Of a DNA stretch of 64,000 nt, positions 17,831-26,792 are shown in pieces. The DNA lies in contig NZ_NPKT01000021.1 of the NCBI RefSeq assembly GCF_008329565.1, positions 50,699 through 114,698 on the forward strand, written 5' to 3'. This DNA comes from Mycolicibacterium sp. P1-5. Its GTDB lineage: Bacteria; Actinomycetota; Actinomycetes; Mycobacteriales; Mycobacteriaceae. Within the stretch, counting starts at the first letter, position 1; every line of letters begins with the position of its first letter. The notes below the pieces were generated by a model, which did not search any database, was not told the DNA's origin, and was given only the letters and a program-made list of their open reading frames with translations. The translations under genes and the position numbers were made by a program.

Positions 17831-18825
17831 GACGGTTTGACCCCGGTGATCATGACGTTGTAGTACCAGCCCTTGGGCACGACACGGCGCCAGATGTTGT
17901 CGTCCACCCAGCTCAGGCCGATCCAGCTGTTGAACGCGAACTTCGCGTAATTCCAGCCCAGCTTCCCCGGCGGCACGGCAGCCTCCAAGGTGCGCAGCGG
18001 CCAGCCCAGCATCGCGGCGGTGAACTCCGTGGTCGAGGTCGACACGTCGACCGCTCCGGCGCTGCGGGCCATCCGTTCGAGGTCCTCGGGGTCAAAGGTA
18101 TGCAGGTCGACCACGGCCTCCAGCGCCGCGGCGCGCGACGACTCGTCGAGTTCGGCCTGCGGCCGGCGCCAACCCTGAAGGCCCGGCAGCTTGGTGGCAT
18201 TGGTGGCAACCCGCCAGGTCAGCGTCGACAGCGACCGCGCATAGGTGTTGCCGACGCTGGTCGGCTCCCCCGCGAAGACGAACCGGCCGCCCGGCTTGAG
18301 CACCCGGACGACTTCGCGCAGCGACTTCTCCACATCCGGAATGTGGTGCAGGACGGCGTGACCCACGACGAGGTCGAAGGTGTCGTCCTCGTACGGCACG
18401 CCTTCGGCGTCGGCAACCCGGCCGTCGATGTCCAGACCCAGGTTCTCGCCGTTGCGGGTGGCGACCGTGACCATGCCCGGCGACAGATCGGTCACCGAGC
18501 CGCGCCGCGCCACCCCGGCCTGGATCAGGTTGAGCAGGAAGAAGCCGCTGCCGCAGCCCAGCTCCAGCGCGCGGTCGTAGGGCAGCTCACGCAGCTCCTC
18601 GAGTGGCACGGTGGCGTCGAACAGGGTGCGGGCATAGTCCACGCAGCGCTTGTCGTAGGAGATCGACCATTTGTCGTCGTAACTCTCGGCCTCCCAGTCG
18701 TGGTACAGGATCTGGGCGAGCTTGCTGTCCTTGAGCGCGGCCTCGACTTGTTCGGCCGTCGCGTGGGGGTTCGGCACCGGAGCCGCCTGGCCGGCGACAT
18801 CGGACTCAGCATCGATTGTCGTCAT
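17827..18825 (-). CDS. Class I SAM-dependent methyltransferase
   Basis: This 332-residue methyltransferase has motif I LELGCGSGFFLLNLI, motif II VTDLSPGM, the VADAEGVPYEDDTFDLVVGHAVLHH block (Methyltransf_11 type) and LKPGGRFVFAGEPT. It lies in a leftward run and shares the TGATG junction with echA17. The counterpart by position is Rv3038c, grouped with the methylglucose-lipopolysaccharide neighbourhood. Substrate is unknown; a lipid or polysaccharide is plausible from context only. The long C-terminal extension (about residues 240-332) contains hydrophobic, tryptophan-rich stretches that may contact lipid. Confidence 0.82.
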   Translation of the reverse strand: MTTIDAESDVAGQAAPVPNPHATAEQVEAALKDSKLAQILYHDWEAESYDDKWSISYDKRCVDYARTLFDATVPLEELRELPYDRALELGCGSGFFLLNLIQAGVARRGSVTDLSPGMVTVATRNGENLGLDIDGRVADAEGVPYEDDTFDLVVGHAVLHHIPDVEKSLREVVRVLKPGGRFVFAGEPTSVGNTYARSLSTLTWRVATNATKLPGLQGWRRPQAELDESSRAAALEAVVDLHTFDPEDLERMARSAGAVDVSTSTTEFTAAMLGWPLRTLEAAVPPGKLGWNYAKFAFNSWIGLSWVDDNIWRRVVPKGWYYNVMITGVKPS

Positions 18826-19547
18826 CAGGGCAGCCTAACCGCCGCACCGGACGAGAAGACCTCCCCGTAGCGTTCAGCCTGGTCACCGGCAGTGAGGCCG
18901 CCGTCGATCAGAGCCTTGGCACCGGCCAGCGCACTCGGGGCCGCTTCGACAAAGCGGCTTGCCCAGACCGCGGCGCCGTCGAAGACATGGTCGGGAGCCA
19001 CCATCTGGTCGATCAGTCCGATCGCGAGCGCCTCCTTGGCATCGACGAACCGGCCGCTGAACGCCAGGTCCTTGGCGCGCGCCGGACCAATCGCGCGTGC
19101 CAGCCGTTCGCCGCCGCCACCGCCCGGAACCAGGCCGGCCAAGATTTCGGTGGCGCCGAGCTTGACGTTGTCGCCGCCGACTCGCCAGTCGGCGGCCAGC
19201 GCCAGGCTCAAGCCGGTGCCCAGCGCATAACCGGTGATCGCCGCGACGGTCGGTTTGGGGATCGCCGCTACGGCATCGACGGTGTCGCGGCGCAGCCGGT
19301 CGGCGGCTTCTGCTTCACCACGGTTCAGAGTGCGCAGTTCGGGGACGTCGTCGCCGGCGGAGAAGATTTCGTGACCACCGAAGAGGACCACCGTCGCGAT
19401 GTCGGCGCGCTGCGCCACCTCGTCGGCCGCATCGATGAGCTCCCGGTAGGTCTGCCGGGTCAGCGCGTTGGTCGGCGGCCGTGACATCAGCAGCACCCCG
19501 ATCCCAGGGTGCTGCTCGCCGACATGCACGCTGACGAATTCGCGCAC
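18825..19547 (-). CDS. echA17: Enoyl-CoA hydratase/isomerase (EchA17-like)
   Basis: This 240-residue crotonase-fold enzyme is expected to hydrate enoyl-CoA in beta-oxidation. It has the oxyanion-hole segments FSAGDDVPEL and ITGYALGTGLSLALAADWR, and LGATEILAGLVPGGGGGERL where the catalytic acidic residues normally lie. The GTG at 19547 starts one base after the NUDIX stop and gives VREFVSVHVG, the natural N-terminus. A longer frame upstream is antisense-like arginine/serine-rich sequence. It shares TGATG with the downstream methyltransferase. Counterpart by position: Rv3039c. Two glycines replace part of the usual catalytic Glu region, so the exact reaction is uncertain. Confidence 0.87.
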   Translation of the reverse strand: MREFVSVHVGEQHPGIGVLLMSRPPTNALTRQTYRELIDAADEVAQRADIATVVLFGGHEIFSAGDDVPELRTLNRGEAEAADRLRRDTVDAVAAIPKPTVAAITGYALGTGLSLALAADWRVGGDNVKLGATEILAGLVPGGGGGERLARAIGPARAKDLAFSGRFVDAKEALAIGLIDQMVAPDHVFDGAAVWASRFVEAAPSALAGAKALIDGGLTAGDQAERYGEVFSSGAAVRLP

Positions 19548-19548
19548 C

Positions 19549-20373
19549 TCAGTCGCCGCCGTATCCCTGGGGCGCCCGGCGGTTGCGGGCCTCGTTGTAG
19601 CGATCGCTGTTGAAGAATTCGATCTCCCAATTGCCTTCGTGGACAGCAAGATTGGGTTGCACAACCACGATCTGACGCTCGAGGGACAGCACCTCGTCGA
19701 CGGTGCGCCCCGCGAGCGAGTCCAGCTGTGTCCAGGTCGGCGGCAACAGGAAACTCCGTGCCTCGGCGAAATCCTCGAGCGCATCCTCCGGGCTGGTCCA
19801 CGCCGCCTGCTCGGATTCGGTGTTGTGACCGTCGGCCCGCTGCCCCTCCGGCAATGCGCCGACGAAGAAGTAGGTGTCGTAGCGGCGGGTGCGCTCCTCT
19901 TCCGGGGTCACCCAGTTGGCCCACGGTCGCAGCAGGTCGGCGCGCAGCACCAGGTTCTCGCGGCGCAGGAACTCCGAGAACGACAGACTGCGATCGACGA
20001 GAGCCGTACGGGCGTCACGGTAGACGGACGCGTCGGCGACGATGCCGTCCGGATCGTCGGCGGGTCCGGCGAACAGCACTCCGGATTCCTCGAACGTCTC
20101 GCGAGCTGCGGCGCAGACCAGCGCCTCGGCGAGATCGTCATCGATGCCGAACCGCTGAGCCCACCAGTCCGGGCCGGGGCCGTACCAGTCGATGTCGGAA
20201 TTGCGGTCGCGGTCGTCGACCCCGCCGCCGGGGAACACCATGACCCCGCCGGCGAACTCCATCGCGCGATGCCGGCGCATGAGGAAGACCTCGAATCCAG
20301 CCTCAGCGGTGTCCCGGATCAACATGACCGTCGCCGCCGGACGGATCGGCAGCGGTTCGAGCTTGTCGCTCAT
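19549..20373 (-). CDS. NUDIX hydrolase
   Basis: This 274-residue protein has a NUDIX box read as an acidic lead-in followed by AAARETFEESGVLF, which carries the REXXEEXG metal site. The N-terminal strand (AATVMLIRDTAEAGFEVFLMRRHR) and GGVMVFPGGGVDDRD fit the NUDT19/RNR-type NUDIX branch that cleaves nucleoside diphosphate or CoA derivatives. It sits between echA17 and an ABC ATPase in one leftward operon (TGATG with the latter), so a CoA-related substrate is plausible. Counterpart by position: Rv3040c. Confidence 0.88.
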   Translation of the reverse strand: MSDKLEPLPIRPAATVMLIRDTAEAGFEVFLMRRHRAMEFAGGVMVFPGGGVDDRDRNSDIDWYGPGPDWWAQRFGIDDDLAEALVCAAARETFEESGVLFAGPADDPDGIVADASVYRDARTALVDRSLSFSEFLRRENLVLRADLLRPWANWVTPEEERTRRYDTYFFVGALPEGQRADGHNTESEQAAWTSPEDALEDFAEARSFLLPPTWTQLDSLAGRTVDEVLSLERQIVVVQPNLAVHEGNWEIEFFNSDRYNEARNRRAPQGYGGD

Positions 20374-21209
20374 CAGCGCCTCCTGTGTGCGGCGCGACTC
20401 CGCACGCGCCGGGCGAAGTAGCGGCCGTCGATGACGTCCAGCGCGATCGATTGCCCGAAGGCGGTGGACAGGTTCTCCGCTGTCAGCGTGTCACGCAACA
20501 ACCCGGCGGCCACCGCCTGGCCCTCGGACAGGATCAGGCAGTGGCTGAAGCCCGGCGGAATCTCTTCGACGTGGTGGGTGACCAGCACCATCGCCGGCGC
20601 ATCGGGGTCCGCGGCCAGATCGGCCAGTCGGGCCACCAATTCCTCGCGGCCGCCGAGATCCAGGCCGGCCGCAGGCTCGTCGAGCAGGAGCAACTCGGGA
20701 TCGGTCATCAGTGCGCGGGCGATCAGAACGCGCTTGCGTTCGCCCTCCGAGAGGGTGCCGTAAGTGCGGTCGGCCAAGTGTTCGGCGCCGACGCTTTCCA
20801 GCGTGTCCAAGGCCCTGGCGTAGTCGACGTCCTCGTAGTTCTCCCGCCACCGGCCCAGGACGGCATAGCCGGCCGATACGACCACATCGCGGACTATCTC
20901 GTCGTCGGGTACGCGTTGCGCAAGCGCCGCGGAGCTCAGTCCCACCCGTTGACGTAGTTCGGCCATGTCCACCCGGCCGAGCCGCTCCCCGAGCACATGG
21001 GCGGTGCCGGAGGACGGATGTTCCATCGCGGCGGCGATGCGCAGCAGCGAGGTCTTGCCCGCCCCGTTGGGGCCGATCAACACCCAGCGCTCGTCGAGTT
21101 CAACCTGCCAGGTGATGGGTCCGACCAGAACCCGGCCGCCCCGGCGCAGCGATACTTTACGGAAGTCGATCAGCAGGTCGAGGTCGACCTCGTCGGCGGC
21201 ATCGGGCAC
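20373..21209 (-). CDS. ABC transporter ATP-binding protein
   Basis: This 278-residue ATPase has Walker A GPNGAGKTS, the signature LSEGERKRV, Walker B LLLDEPAAGLDL and the H-loop VTHHVEEIP. The organisation is YlmA/ModF-like, a single cytoplasmic ATPase without an adjacent permease. The GTG at 21209 was chosen because it precedes the first conserved strand (LLIDFRKVSLRRGG). It lies 40 bases inside the end of the upstream YczE-type gene, in a different frame. Counterpart by position: Rv3041c. The partner membrane protein is not evident; the adjacent YczE-like protein is a candidate only by proximity. Confidence 0.88.
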   Translation of the reverse strand: MPDAADEVDLDLLIDFRKVSLRRGGRVLVGPITWQVELDERWVLIGPNGAGKTSLLRIAAAMEHPSSGTAHVLGERLGRVDMAELRQRVGLSSAALAQRVPDDEIVRDVVVSAGYAVLGRWRENYEDVDYARALDTLESVGAEHLADRTYGTLSEGERKRVLIARALMTDPELLLLDEPAAGLDLGGREELVARLADLAADPDAPAMVLVTHHVEEIPPGFSHCLILSEGQAVAAGLLRDTLTAENLSTAFGQSIALDVIDGRYFARRVRSRAAHRRR

Positions 21210-21883
21210 TGCACCATCGTGCCGTATTCGCCCGCGTCTGCACGCCTGGGGTCGCCGTGTTTTCGGCTCTTCCCGAGGATGTTCGCCCAGCCGCTGGCGG
21301 CCAGGACCCGATTCGGTGTCAGTCGCAGCACCAGTTGCACCATCGGCCCGATACCGAACGCGTAGATGACGGTGCCGACTCCCACGCTGCCGCCCAGCAG
21401 CCAGCCCACCGAGAGTACGGTGGCCTCGATCCCGGTCCGCACCACACGAACCGAAACACCTGTGCGGGCAACCAATCCCGTCATCAGTCCGTCGCGGGGA
21501 CCGGGCCCCAGACCGGCACCCACATACAGCACCGTCGACACGGCGTTGAGTAGGACAGCACCGAGCATCAGGGCGATCCGAGCCGGCACCGATTCGGGCG
21601 CGGTCAGCACGGCCAGGCCGGCGTCGACGGTCACCGCGATGACGATGACGTTCGCGACTGTGCCGATGCCGGGCTTGTTTCGCAGCGGGATCCAGGCCAG
21701 CAGCACGACAACGCCCACCACCGCCGAGGCGAGCCCGATGGTCATCGGCGTGTGCCGGGTCAGCCCCTGGTGGAACACATCCCACGGATCGAGGCCGAGC
21801 CCGGCGCGCACCATCATCGCCATCGAGAAGCCGTAGCCGCATAGGCCGGTCAGCAGTGTGAGCCCGCGCAGTGCCGCGCTCAC
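21170..21883 (-). CDS. YczE/YitT-like integral membrane protein
   Basis: This 237-residue protein has about five membrane segments and the YczE features GYGFSMAMMVRAGLGLDPWDVFHQG, read here as GLGLDPWDVFHQG, and GLGPGPRDGLMTG. The family is membrane-bound and of unknown transport function, and is frequently encoded beside MocR-type regulators. That is the case here, with the regulator diverging at 22122. The GTG at 21883 overlaps the stop of a 58-residue ORF as GTGA. The C-terminal about 45 residues are charged and run into the ABC gene; they may be cytoplasmic. Confidence 0.82.
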   Translation of the reverse strand: MSAALRGLTLLTGLCGYGFSMAMMVRAGLGLDPWDVFHQGLTRHTPMTIGLASAVVGVVVLLAWIPLRNKPGIGTVANVIVIAVTVDAGLAVLTAPESVPARIALMLGAVLLNAVSTVLYVGAGLGPGPRDGLMTGLVARTGVSVRVVRTGIEATVLSVGWLLGGSVGVGTVIYAFGIGPMVQLVLRLTPNRVLAASGWANILGKSRKHGDPRRADAGEYGTMVQCPMPPTRSTSTC

Positions 21884-22056
21884 CGGTGGTCGGAGAACCG
21901 CACGCGCAGGGCGTCGAGGTCCCCGCGCAGCCGGCGAGCGTCGGCGTCGATCTCATCCCCTTTGGACCACCCGGACGATGAGGGATTCCAGGGACCGTGG
22001 CCCGGGTCGAGCATTGTCGCGAGGCGGGAGGCCACCCGGGAGAACCATGTACTCAT
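21880..22056 (-). CDS. 58-residue conserved-looking small protein, first gene of the YczE unit
   Basis: A 59-codon frame runs from ATG 22056 to a TGA that overlaps the GTG of the YczE gene (GTGA), which is strong evidence for translation as part of that operon. The product begins MSTWFSRVASRLATMLDPGH, continues with a Trp- and Ser-rich centre (GPWNPSSSGWSKGDE) and ends in an acidic/basic helix (DADARRLRGDLDALRVRF). Codon third positions are strongly GC. I recognise no domain. An amphipathic C-terminal helix could mediate protein or membrane contacts, but function is unknown. Confidence 0.65.
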   Translation of the reverse strand: MSTWFSRVASRLATMLDPGHGPWNPSSSGWSKGDEIDADARRLRGDLDALRVRFSDHR

Positions 22057-22078
22057 GCGGACGATCCTTCCGATGAAG

Positions 22079-22119
22079 TGGCTTGCGTATCAATAGCCAG
22101 TTCGCTCATACTGGCTTGC
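22079..22119 (+). promoter_or_regulatory. Candidate MocR operator: direct and inverted repeats upstream of the regulator
   Basis: TGGCTTGC occurs at 22079-22086 and again at 22112-22119 as a direct repeat. An inverted repeat AGCCAGT (22095-22101)/ACTGGCT (22110-22116) overlaps the second copy. The block ends two bases before the MocR-type start codon and also lies upstream of the divergent 58-residue ORF. MocR regulators characteristically bind such mixed direct/inverted repeats, so autoregulation and control of the YczE unit are likely. Confidence 0.55.
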
Positions 22120-22121
22120 AA

Positions 22122-23567
22122 ATGACCGCAACAGCACCCGCCAGGACCCTTGATCCAGACCTTTTGGTCCGGGAACTGGGCAACTGGCGTACCTCTAGTA
22201 AAAGTGGCCCCAGCTACCAGGCGCTGGCCGACGCCCTCCGGATGTTGATCGTCGACGGGCGGTTGCCGGTTGGGGCGCGTGTTCCCAGCGAGCGCGTGCT
22301 GGCCGACGCGCTGCGGGTGTCTCGCACCACCGTCACCACCGCGTACACCGAGCTGAACGAGAGTGGGTATCTGCATGCCCGGCGCGGGGCCCGCAGCACG
22401 GTGGCGCTCCCGCACACACCGGTCGATGTGCCCAGCGACACCGTGGCCGCGATCAACCTGGCCTCCGCGGCACTGGCGGCCCCTGCCAGCGCCGTGCAGG
22501 AAGCCTTCACCGAAGCGGCCCAGCAGGCGGCGTCGTACCTGCAGCAGACCGGTCATGACATGCGCGGGATTCTGGTTCTCCGTACCGCTATCGCCGAACG
22601 CTATTGCGCCAGAGGGCTGCCCACCACCCCCGACCAGATCATGGTCACCAGTGGCGCGCAGCACGCGATCGCGCTGATCCTGACCACCTACACCCAGCCC
22701 GGCGATCGCGTGCTCGTCGAGCAGCCCACCTATCACGGCGCACTCAGCGCGATCGCGACCGCAGGCGCCCGGCCGGTGCCCGTCGCAATGACAAGGGAGG
22801 GTTGGGAACTCGACGCCGTAGAGGCCGCGGTCCGTCAACTCGCGCCGACGCTGGCTTACTTTGTGCCCGATAACCATAATCCGACAGGGTTCTCGATGCC
22901 GCCCGCCCAGCGCAAGCGAATTTGCGACATCGTCGCCGAGACCCGCACCCGCACAGTCATCGACGAAACCCTTACCGACGTCTGGATCGACGAGCCGGTG
23001 CCGCCACCCGTCGCCGCCTCGATGACCTCGCGCACCGATCTGCTGATCACGATCGGATCGATGTCGAAATCGTTCTGGGGCGGCATGCGCATCGGCTGGA
23101 TCCGCGCCGAACCAAGCGTGCTGGCCACCATCCGCGCGATCCGACCGTCCATCGACCTAGGCACATCGGTAATCGAACAGCTCGCTGCCGCAAGGCTTCT
23201 CAGCCTTCGGGCCGACGAGGTCCTGCCCGAACGCCGGGAGATCCTGCGCGCGCGACGGGCACTGCTACTCGAGCTTCTCGACCAACACCTGCCCGAATGG
23301 CGTCCGCTGCCGGGTACCGGTGGCATGTCGCTGTGGGTGCAGCTGCCCGCACCGGTGAGTTCGGCCATGTGCGCGTCGGCATCCCGGCTGGGGGTCGAGT
23401 TGCCACCCGGCCCGCGCTTCGGTGTGGACGGCACGCTGGAGCGCTTCGTCCGGATTCCGTTCGCGCTGCCCGAAGACGAGCTGACCGAGGCCATCGAATT
23501 GCTCGGCCGGGCCTGGCGCAGCATCACCGGATCGACCACCGTCGAGTCAACGGCCGTGGTGATCTAG
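22122..23567 (+). CDS. MocR-type PLP-dependent transcriptional regulator
   Basis: This 481-residue protein has an N-terminal GntR winged helix (residues 25-95: YQALADALRMLIVDGRLPVG, VPSERVLADALRVSRTTVTTAY) fused to a fold-type I aminotransferase domain. The latter has SGAQHAIALI, VLVEQPTYHGALSAI, FVPDNHNPTG and the PLP lysine in IGSMSKSFWGGMRIGW. Such proteins sense PLP or a PLP adduct and regulate neighbours. The divergent partner here is a YczE-type membrane protein unit. The ATG at 22122 (MTATAPART) is preferred to an ATG at 22083, which would run through the operator repeats. Confidence 0.9.
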   Translation: MTATAPARTLDPDLLVRELGNWRTSSKSGPSYQALADALRMLIVDGRLPVGARVPSERVLADALRVSRTTVTTAYTELNESGYLHARRGARSTVALPHTPVDVPSDTVAAINLASAALAAPASAVQEAFTEAAQQAASYLQQTGHDMRGILVLRTAIAERYCARGLPTTPDQIMVTSGAQHAIALILTTYTQPGDRVLVEQPTYHGALSAIATAGARPVPVAMTREGWELDAVEAAVRQLAPTLAYFVPDNHNPTGFSMPPAQRKRICDIVAETRTRTVIDETLTDVWIDEPVPPPVAASMTSRTDLLITIGSMSKSFWGGMRIGWIRAEPSVLATIRAIRPSIDLGTSVIEQLAAARLLSLRADEVLPERREILRARRALLLELLDQHLPEWRPLPGTGGMSLWVQLPAPVSSAMCASASRLGVELPPGPRFGVDGTLERFVRIPFALPEDELTEAIELLGRAWRSITGSTTVESTAVVI

Positions 23568-23619
23568 CGATTTCGGCGCGTTAACGATCGCTGCGCGGCG
23601 GTTTCCGCGCCGAAATCGC
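23567..23619. repeat. Inverted repeat, copy 1 of a repeat/terminator family between convergent genes
   Basis: A perfect 14-bp inverted repeat (GCGATTTCGGCGCG/CGCGCCGAAATCGC) with a 25-base loop begins on the last base of the MocR gene and ends before serB2. The same core arms and the same loop length occur at 44187-44235, also between convergent stops. It probably acts as a bidirectional transcription terminator. Confidence 0.75.
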
Positions 23620-23628
23620 CGTGAGGGC

Positions 23629-24861
23629 CTACTCCGGTGGGATCTCGACCCGGCGCAGCACACCGTCGACGGCGTCGGCCGCCTCGATCTCGGCGCGGGT
23701 GATGCCGAGGATGAACAACACGGTGTCCAGGTAAGGATGGCTCAGCGAGGCGTCGGCAACCTCGCGCAGCGCGGGCTTGGCATTGAACGCCACCCCCAAC
23801 CCGGCGGCGGCCAGCATGTCGATGTCATTCGCGCCGTCACCGACGGCCACAGTCTGCTCCATCGGAACGCCGACCTGACGGGCAAAGTCGCGCAGCGCCT
23901 TGGCTTTTCCGGCCCGGTCGACCACCTGGCCGACCACCCGGCCGGTCAGCTTGCCGTCGACGATCTCCAGCTCGTTTGCGGCCACGAAATCCAGCATCAG
24001 TTCGTGCGCCAGCGGGTCGATCACCTGACGAAAACCGCCCGAGACCACACCGCAGTAAAAGCCCAAGCGGCGCAACGTCCGGATCGTGGTGCGCGCGCCC
24101 GGGGTGAGCTCGATCTGCTCGGCGACCTCGTCGAGCACGTCGGCGGACAAGCCGGCCAGCGTTTCCACCCGACGGTGCAGCGACTCGGCGAAATCCAGCT
24201 CGCCGCGCATGGCCGCGTCGGTGACGGCAGCGACCGCCTCCTCAGCGCCGGCGTGCGCGGCCAGCATCTCGATGACCTCACCTTGGATGAGTGTGGAGTC
24301 GACGTCGAACACGATGAGCCGCTTGGCCCGTCGCTCCAAGCTGTAGTTCTCGACGGCGATATCCAAACCTTGCTCGGAGGCCACCCGCGCCAGGGCCGTG
24401 CGCAATTGCGCACCAACACCGGCCGGAACCGACACCCGCAATTCCAGACCGGTCACCGGGTAATCGGAGACGCCCCGGATGAAGTCGATGTTGACGCCCA
24501 GTGCAGCGGCTCCGCGAGCCACCACACCGAAAGCTGCCGCGGTGATGGGCCGCCCGAGCACCACGATGGTGTGCGTGGACGGTTCCCGGATGATCGGCAT
24601 GTCGTCGCTGCGCTCGATCGTGACGTCCAGCCCGACACGATGAATCGCATCGTTGACGTCGTGGCGCAACTGCGCACCGTCGGCCACGCTGGCGTCGCCG
24701 GCGACCAACACTCCCAAGGTCAACCGCCCGCGGATCACCACCTGCTCGACGTTGAGCAGCTCCACTTCATGGCGAGCCAGCACTTCGAAAAGCGCCGAGG
24801 TGACCCCAGGCTGGTCGACACCGGTGACGGTGATCAGCACCGACACCTTGGACATGCTCAT
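23629..24861 (-). CDS. serB2: Phosphoserine phosphatase SerB2 with tandem ACT domains
   Basis: This 410-residue enzyme catalyses the last step of serine synthesis (phosphoserine to serine). Residues 1-165 hold two ACT-type domains (VLITVTGVDQPGVTSALFE, THTIVVLGRPITAAAFG) that in M. tuberculosis SerB2 mediate serine feedback and oligomerisation. The HAD domain follows with DVDSTLIQGE (catalytic D186 and D188), VSGGFRQ and VGDGANDIDML. The start MSMSKVSV at 24861 fits the ACT strand. It lies 23 bases downstream of ctaD. Counterpart: Rv3042c. Confidence 0.96.
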   Translation of the reverse strand: MSMSKVSVLITVTGVDQPGVTSALFEVLARHEVELLNVEQVVIRGRLTLGVLVAGDASVADGAQLRHDVNDAIHRVGLDVTIERSDDMPIIREPSTHTIVVLGRPITAAAFGVVARGAAALGVNIDFIRGVSDYPVTGLELRVSVPAGVGAQLRTALARVASEQGLDIAVENYSLERRAKRLIVFDVDSTLIQGEVIEMLAAHAGAEEAVAAVTDAAMRGELDFAESLHRRVETLAGLSADVLDEVAEQIELTPGARTTIRTLRRLGFYCGVVSGGFRQVIDPLAHELMLDFVAANELEIVDGKLTGRVVGQVVDRAGKAKALRDFARQVGVPMEQTVAVGDGANDIDMLAAAGLGVAFNAKPALREVADASLSHPYLDTVLFILGITRAEIEAADAVDGVLRRVEIPPE

Positions 24862-24884
24862 ATGCCGAGGTTGCGAATCCCGAG

Positions 24885-26630
24885 TTAGGTGCGGACGTTC
24901 TCGTCGTCGAGCCGCGTCACGTCCCCATCAGCGGGGCCGTGGGAGCGGCCGACGTGGGCCTCCGCACGCATCCGCTCGATCATGTGCGGGTAGTGCAGCT
25001 CGAACGCCGGGCGCTCGGAACGGATCCGGGGCAGTTCGGTGAAGTTGTGCCGCGGCGGCGGGCACGAGGTGGCCCACTCCAGCGAGTTGCCGTAGCCCCA
25101 CGGATCGTCGACCGTGACGACCTCGCCGTAGCGCCAGCTCTTGAACACGTTCCAGGCGAACGGCAGCACCGAGACACCAAGGATGAAGGCGCCGATCGTC
25201 GAGACAACGTTCAGCGTCTGGAAGCCGTCCGACGGTAAGTAGTCGGCGTAGCGGCGCGGCATGCCCTCGTCACCGAGCCAGTGCTGGACCAGGAACGTGG
25301 TGTGGAAGCCGATGAACGTCAGCCAGAAGTGCAGCTTGCCCAAGCGCTCGTCGAGCAGCCGTCCGGTCATCTTCGGGAACCAGAAGTAGATGCCGGCGTA
25401 GGTGGCGAACACGATGGTGCCGAACAGCACGTAGTGGAAGTGCGCGACCACGAAGTAGGTGTCGCTGACGTGGAAGTCGATCGGCGGGCTCGCCAGCAGC
25501 ACGCCGGAAAGACCACCGAGCAGGAACGTCACCAGGAAGCCCAGCGAGAACAACATCGGCGTCTCGAAAGTCAGCCGGCCCTTCCACATCGTGCCGATCC
25601 AGTTGAAGAACTTGATGCCGGTGGGCACCGCGATCAGGAACGTCATGAACGAGAAGAACGGCAGCAAGACCGCGCCGGTCGCATACATGTGGTGGGCCCA
25701 CACCGCCACCGACAGCGCCGCGATGCTGATCGTGGCGTAGATCAGGGTGGTGTAGCCGAAGACCGGTTTGCGAGAGAACACCGGGAAGATCTCGGTCACG
25801 ATGCCGAAGAACGGCAGCGCGATGATGTACACCTCGGGGTGGCCGAAGAACCAGAACAGGTGCTGGAAGAGCATCGTGCCGCCATTGGCGGGGTCATAGA
25901 TGTGCGCACCCAGACGGCGGTCGGCGGCCAGGCCGAACAGCGCGGCGGTCAGCAGCGGGAACGCGATCAGCACCAGGATCGACGTGACGAAGATGTTCCA
26001 GGTGAAGATCGGCATCCGGAACATCGTCATGCCGGGGGCACGCATGCAGACCACCGTGGTGATCATGTTGACCCCGCCCAGGATGGTGCCCAGACCACCG
26101 ACGGCCAGGCCGAGGATCCACAGGTCACCACCGACGCCCGGGCTGTGCATGGCGTCCGAGAGCGGGGTGTAGGCGGTCCAGCCGAAATCGGCGGCACCGC
26201 CGGGGGTGATGAACCCGGCCAGCGCAATCATCGCGCCGAAGACGAACAGCCAGAATGACAGCGCGTTCAGCCGCGGGAAGGCGACGTCGGGGGCACCGAT
26301 CTGCAGCGGCAGCACGAGGTTGGCGAAGCCGAACACGATTGGCGTCGCGTAGAACAGCAACATCGCCGTGCCGTGCATGGTGAACAGCTGGTTGTACTGC
26401 TCGTTCGACAGGAACTGCAGGCCGGGCACGGCCAGTTCAGCGCGGATGAACAACGCCATCAAGCCGCCCATGAAGAAGAAGATGAAGCAGGCGACGCAGT
26501 ACATGATGCCGATCAGCTTGTGATCGGTGGTCGTGACGAGCTTGTAGATCAGATTGCCCTTGGGGCCCATCCGTGCAGGTACGGGTCGAGTAGCCTCGAG
26601 TTCTCCCCGCGAAGGCACAACGGCAGTCAA
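24885..26630 (-). CDS. ctaD: Cytochrome c oxidase subunit I (aa3-type)
   Basis: This 581-residue catalytic subunit of the mycobacterial bcc-aa3 respiratory oxidase has twelve membrane spans. Ligand motifs are visible: FTMHGTAMLLF (heme a His), FGHPEVYIIALPFFGI (Cu-B His and the cross-linked His-Tyr), AHHMYATGA (two Cu-B His) and VVAHFHYVLFG (heme a3/heme a His). A TTG at 26630 gives MTAVVPSRGELEATRP, which matches the known N-terminus type of mycobacterial CtaD. There is no earlier ATG. It is followed by serB2 and diverges from fecB. Counterpart: Rv3043c. Confidence 0.97.
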   Translation of the reverse strand: MTAVVPSRGELEATRPVPARMGPKGNLIYKLVTTTDHKLIGIMYCVACFIFFFMGGLMALFIRAELAVPGLQFLSNEQYNQLFTMHGTAMLLFYATPIVFGFANLVLPLQIGAPDVAFPRLNALSFWLFVFGAMIALAGFITPGGAADFGWTAYTPLSDAMHSPGVGGDLWILGLAVGGLGTILGGVNMITTVVCMRAPGMTMFRMPIFTWNIFVTSILVLIAFPLLTAALFGLAADRRLGAHIYDPANGGTMLFQHLFWFFGHPEVYIIALPFFGIVTEIFPVFSRKPVFGYTTLIYATISIAALSVAVWAHHMYATGAVLLPFFSFMTFLIAVPTGIKFFNWIGTMWKGRLTFETPMLFSLGFLVTFLLGGLSGVLLASPPIDFHVSDTYFVVAHFHYVLFGTIVFATYAGIYFWFPKMTGRLLDERLGKLHFWLTFIGFHTTFLVQHWLGDEGMPRRYADYLPSDGFQTLNVVSTIGAFILGVSVLPFAWNVFKSWRYGEVVTVDDPWGYGNSLEWATSCPPPRHNFTELPRIRSERPAFELHYPHMIERMRAEAHVGRSHGPADGDVTRLDDENVRT

Positions 26631-26792
26631 CTGTCCTCCAAAAATCGTTAGCGCACCGAGAACGTGTACTTGATCCTAACCGTCGCTCGCTGCCAATGGG
26701 GTGTGGGTCCTACATTCTGTCGTATTTGCGGCAGCGACACCTCCAGCCGCAGCTCAGCGACTGTGTAGGAGCTGGGTGTTACCGTCGGCGTC

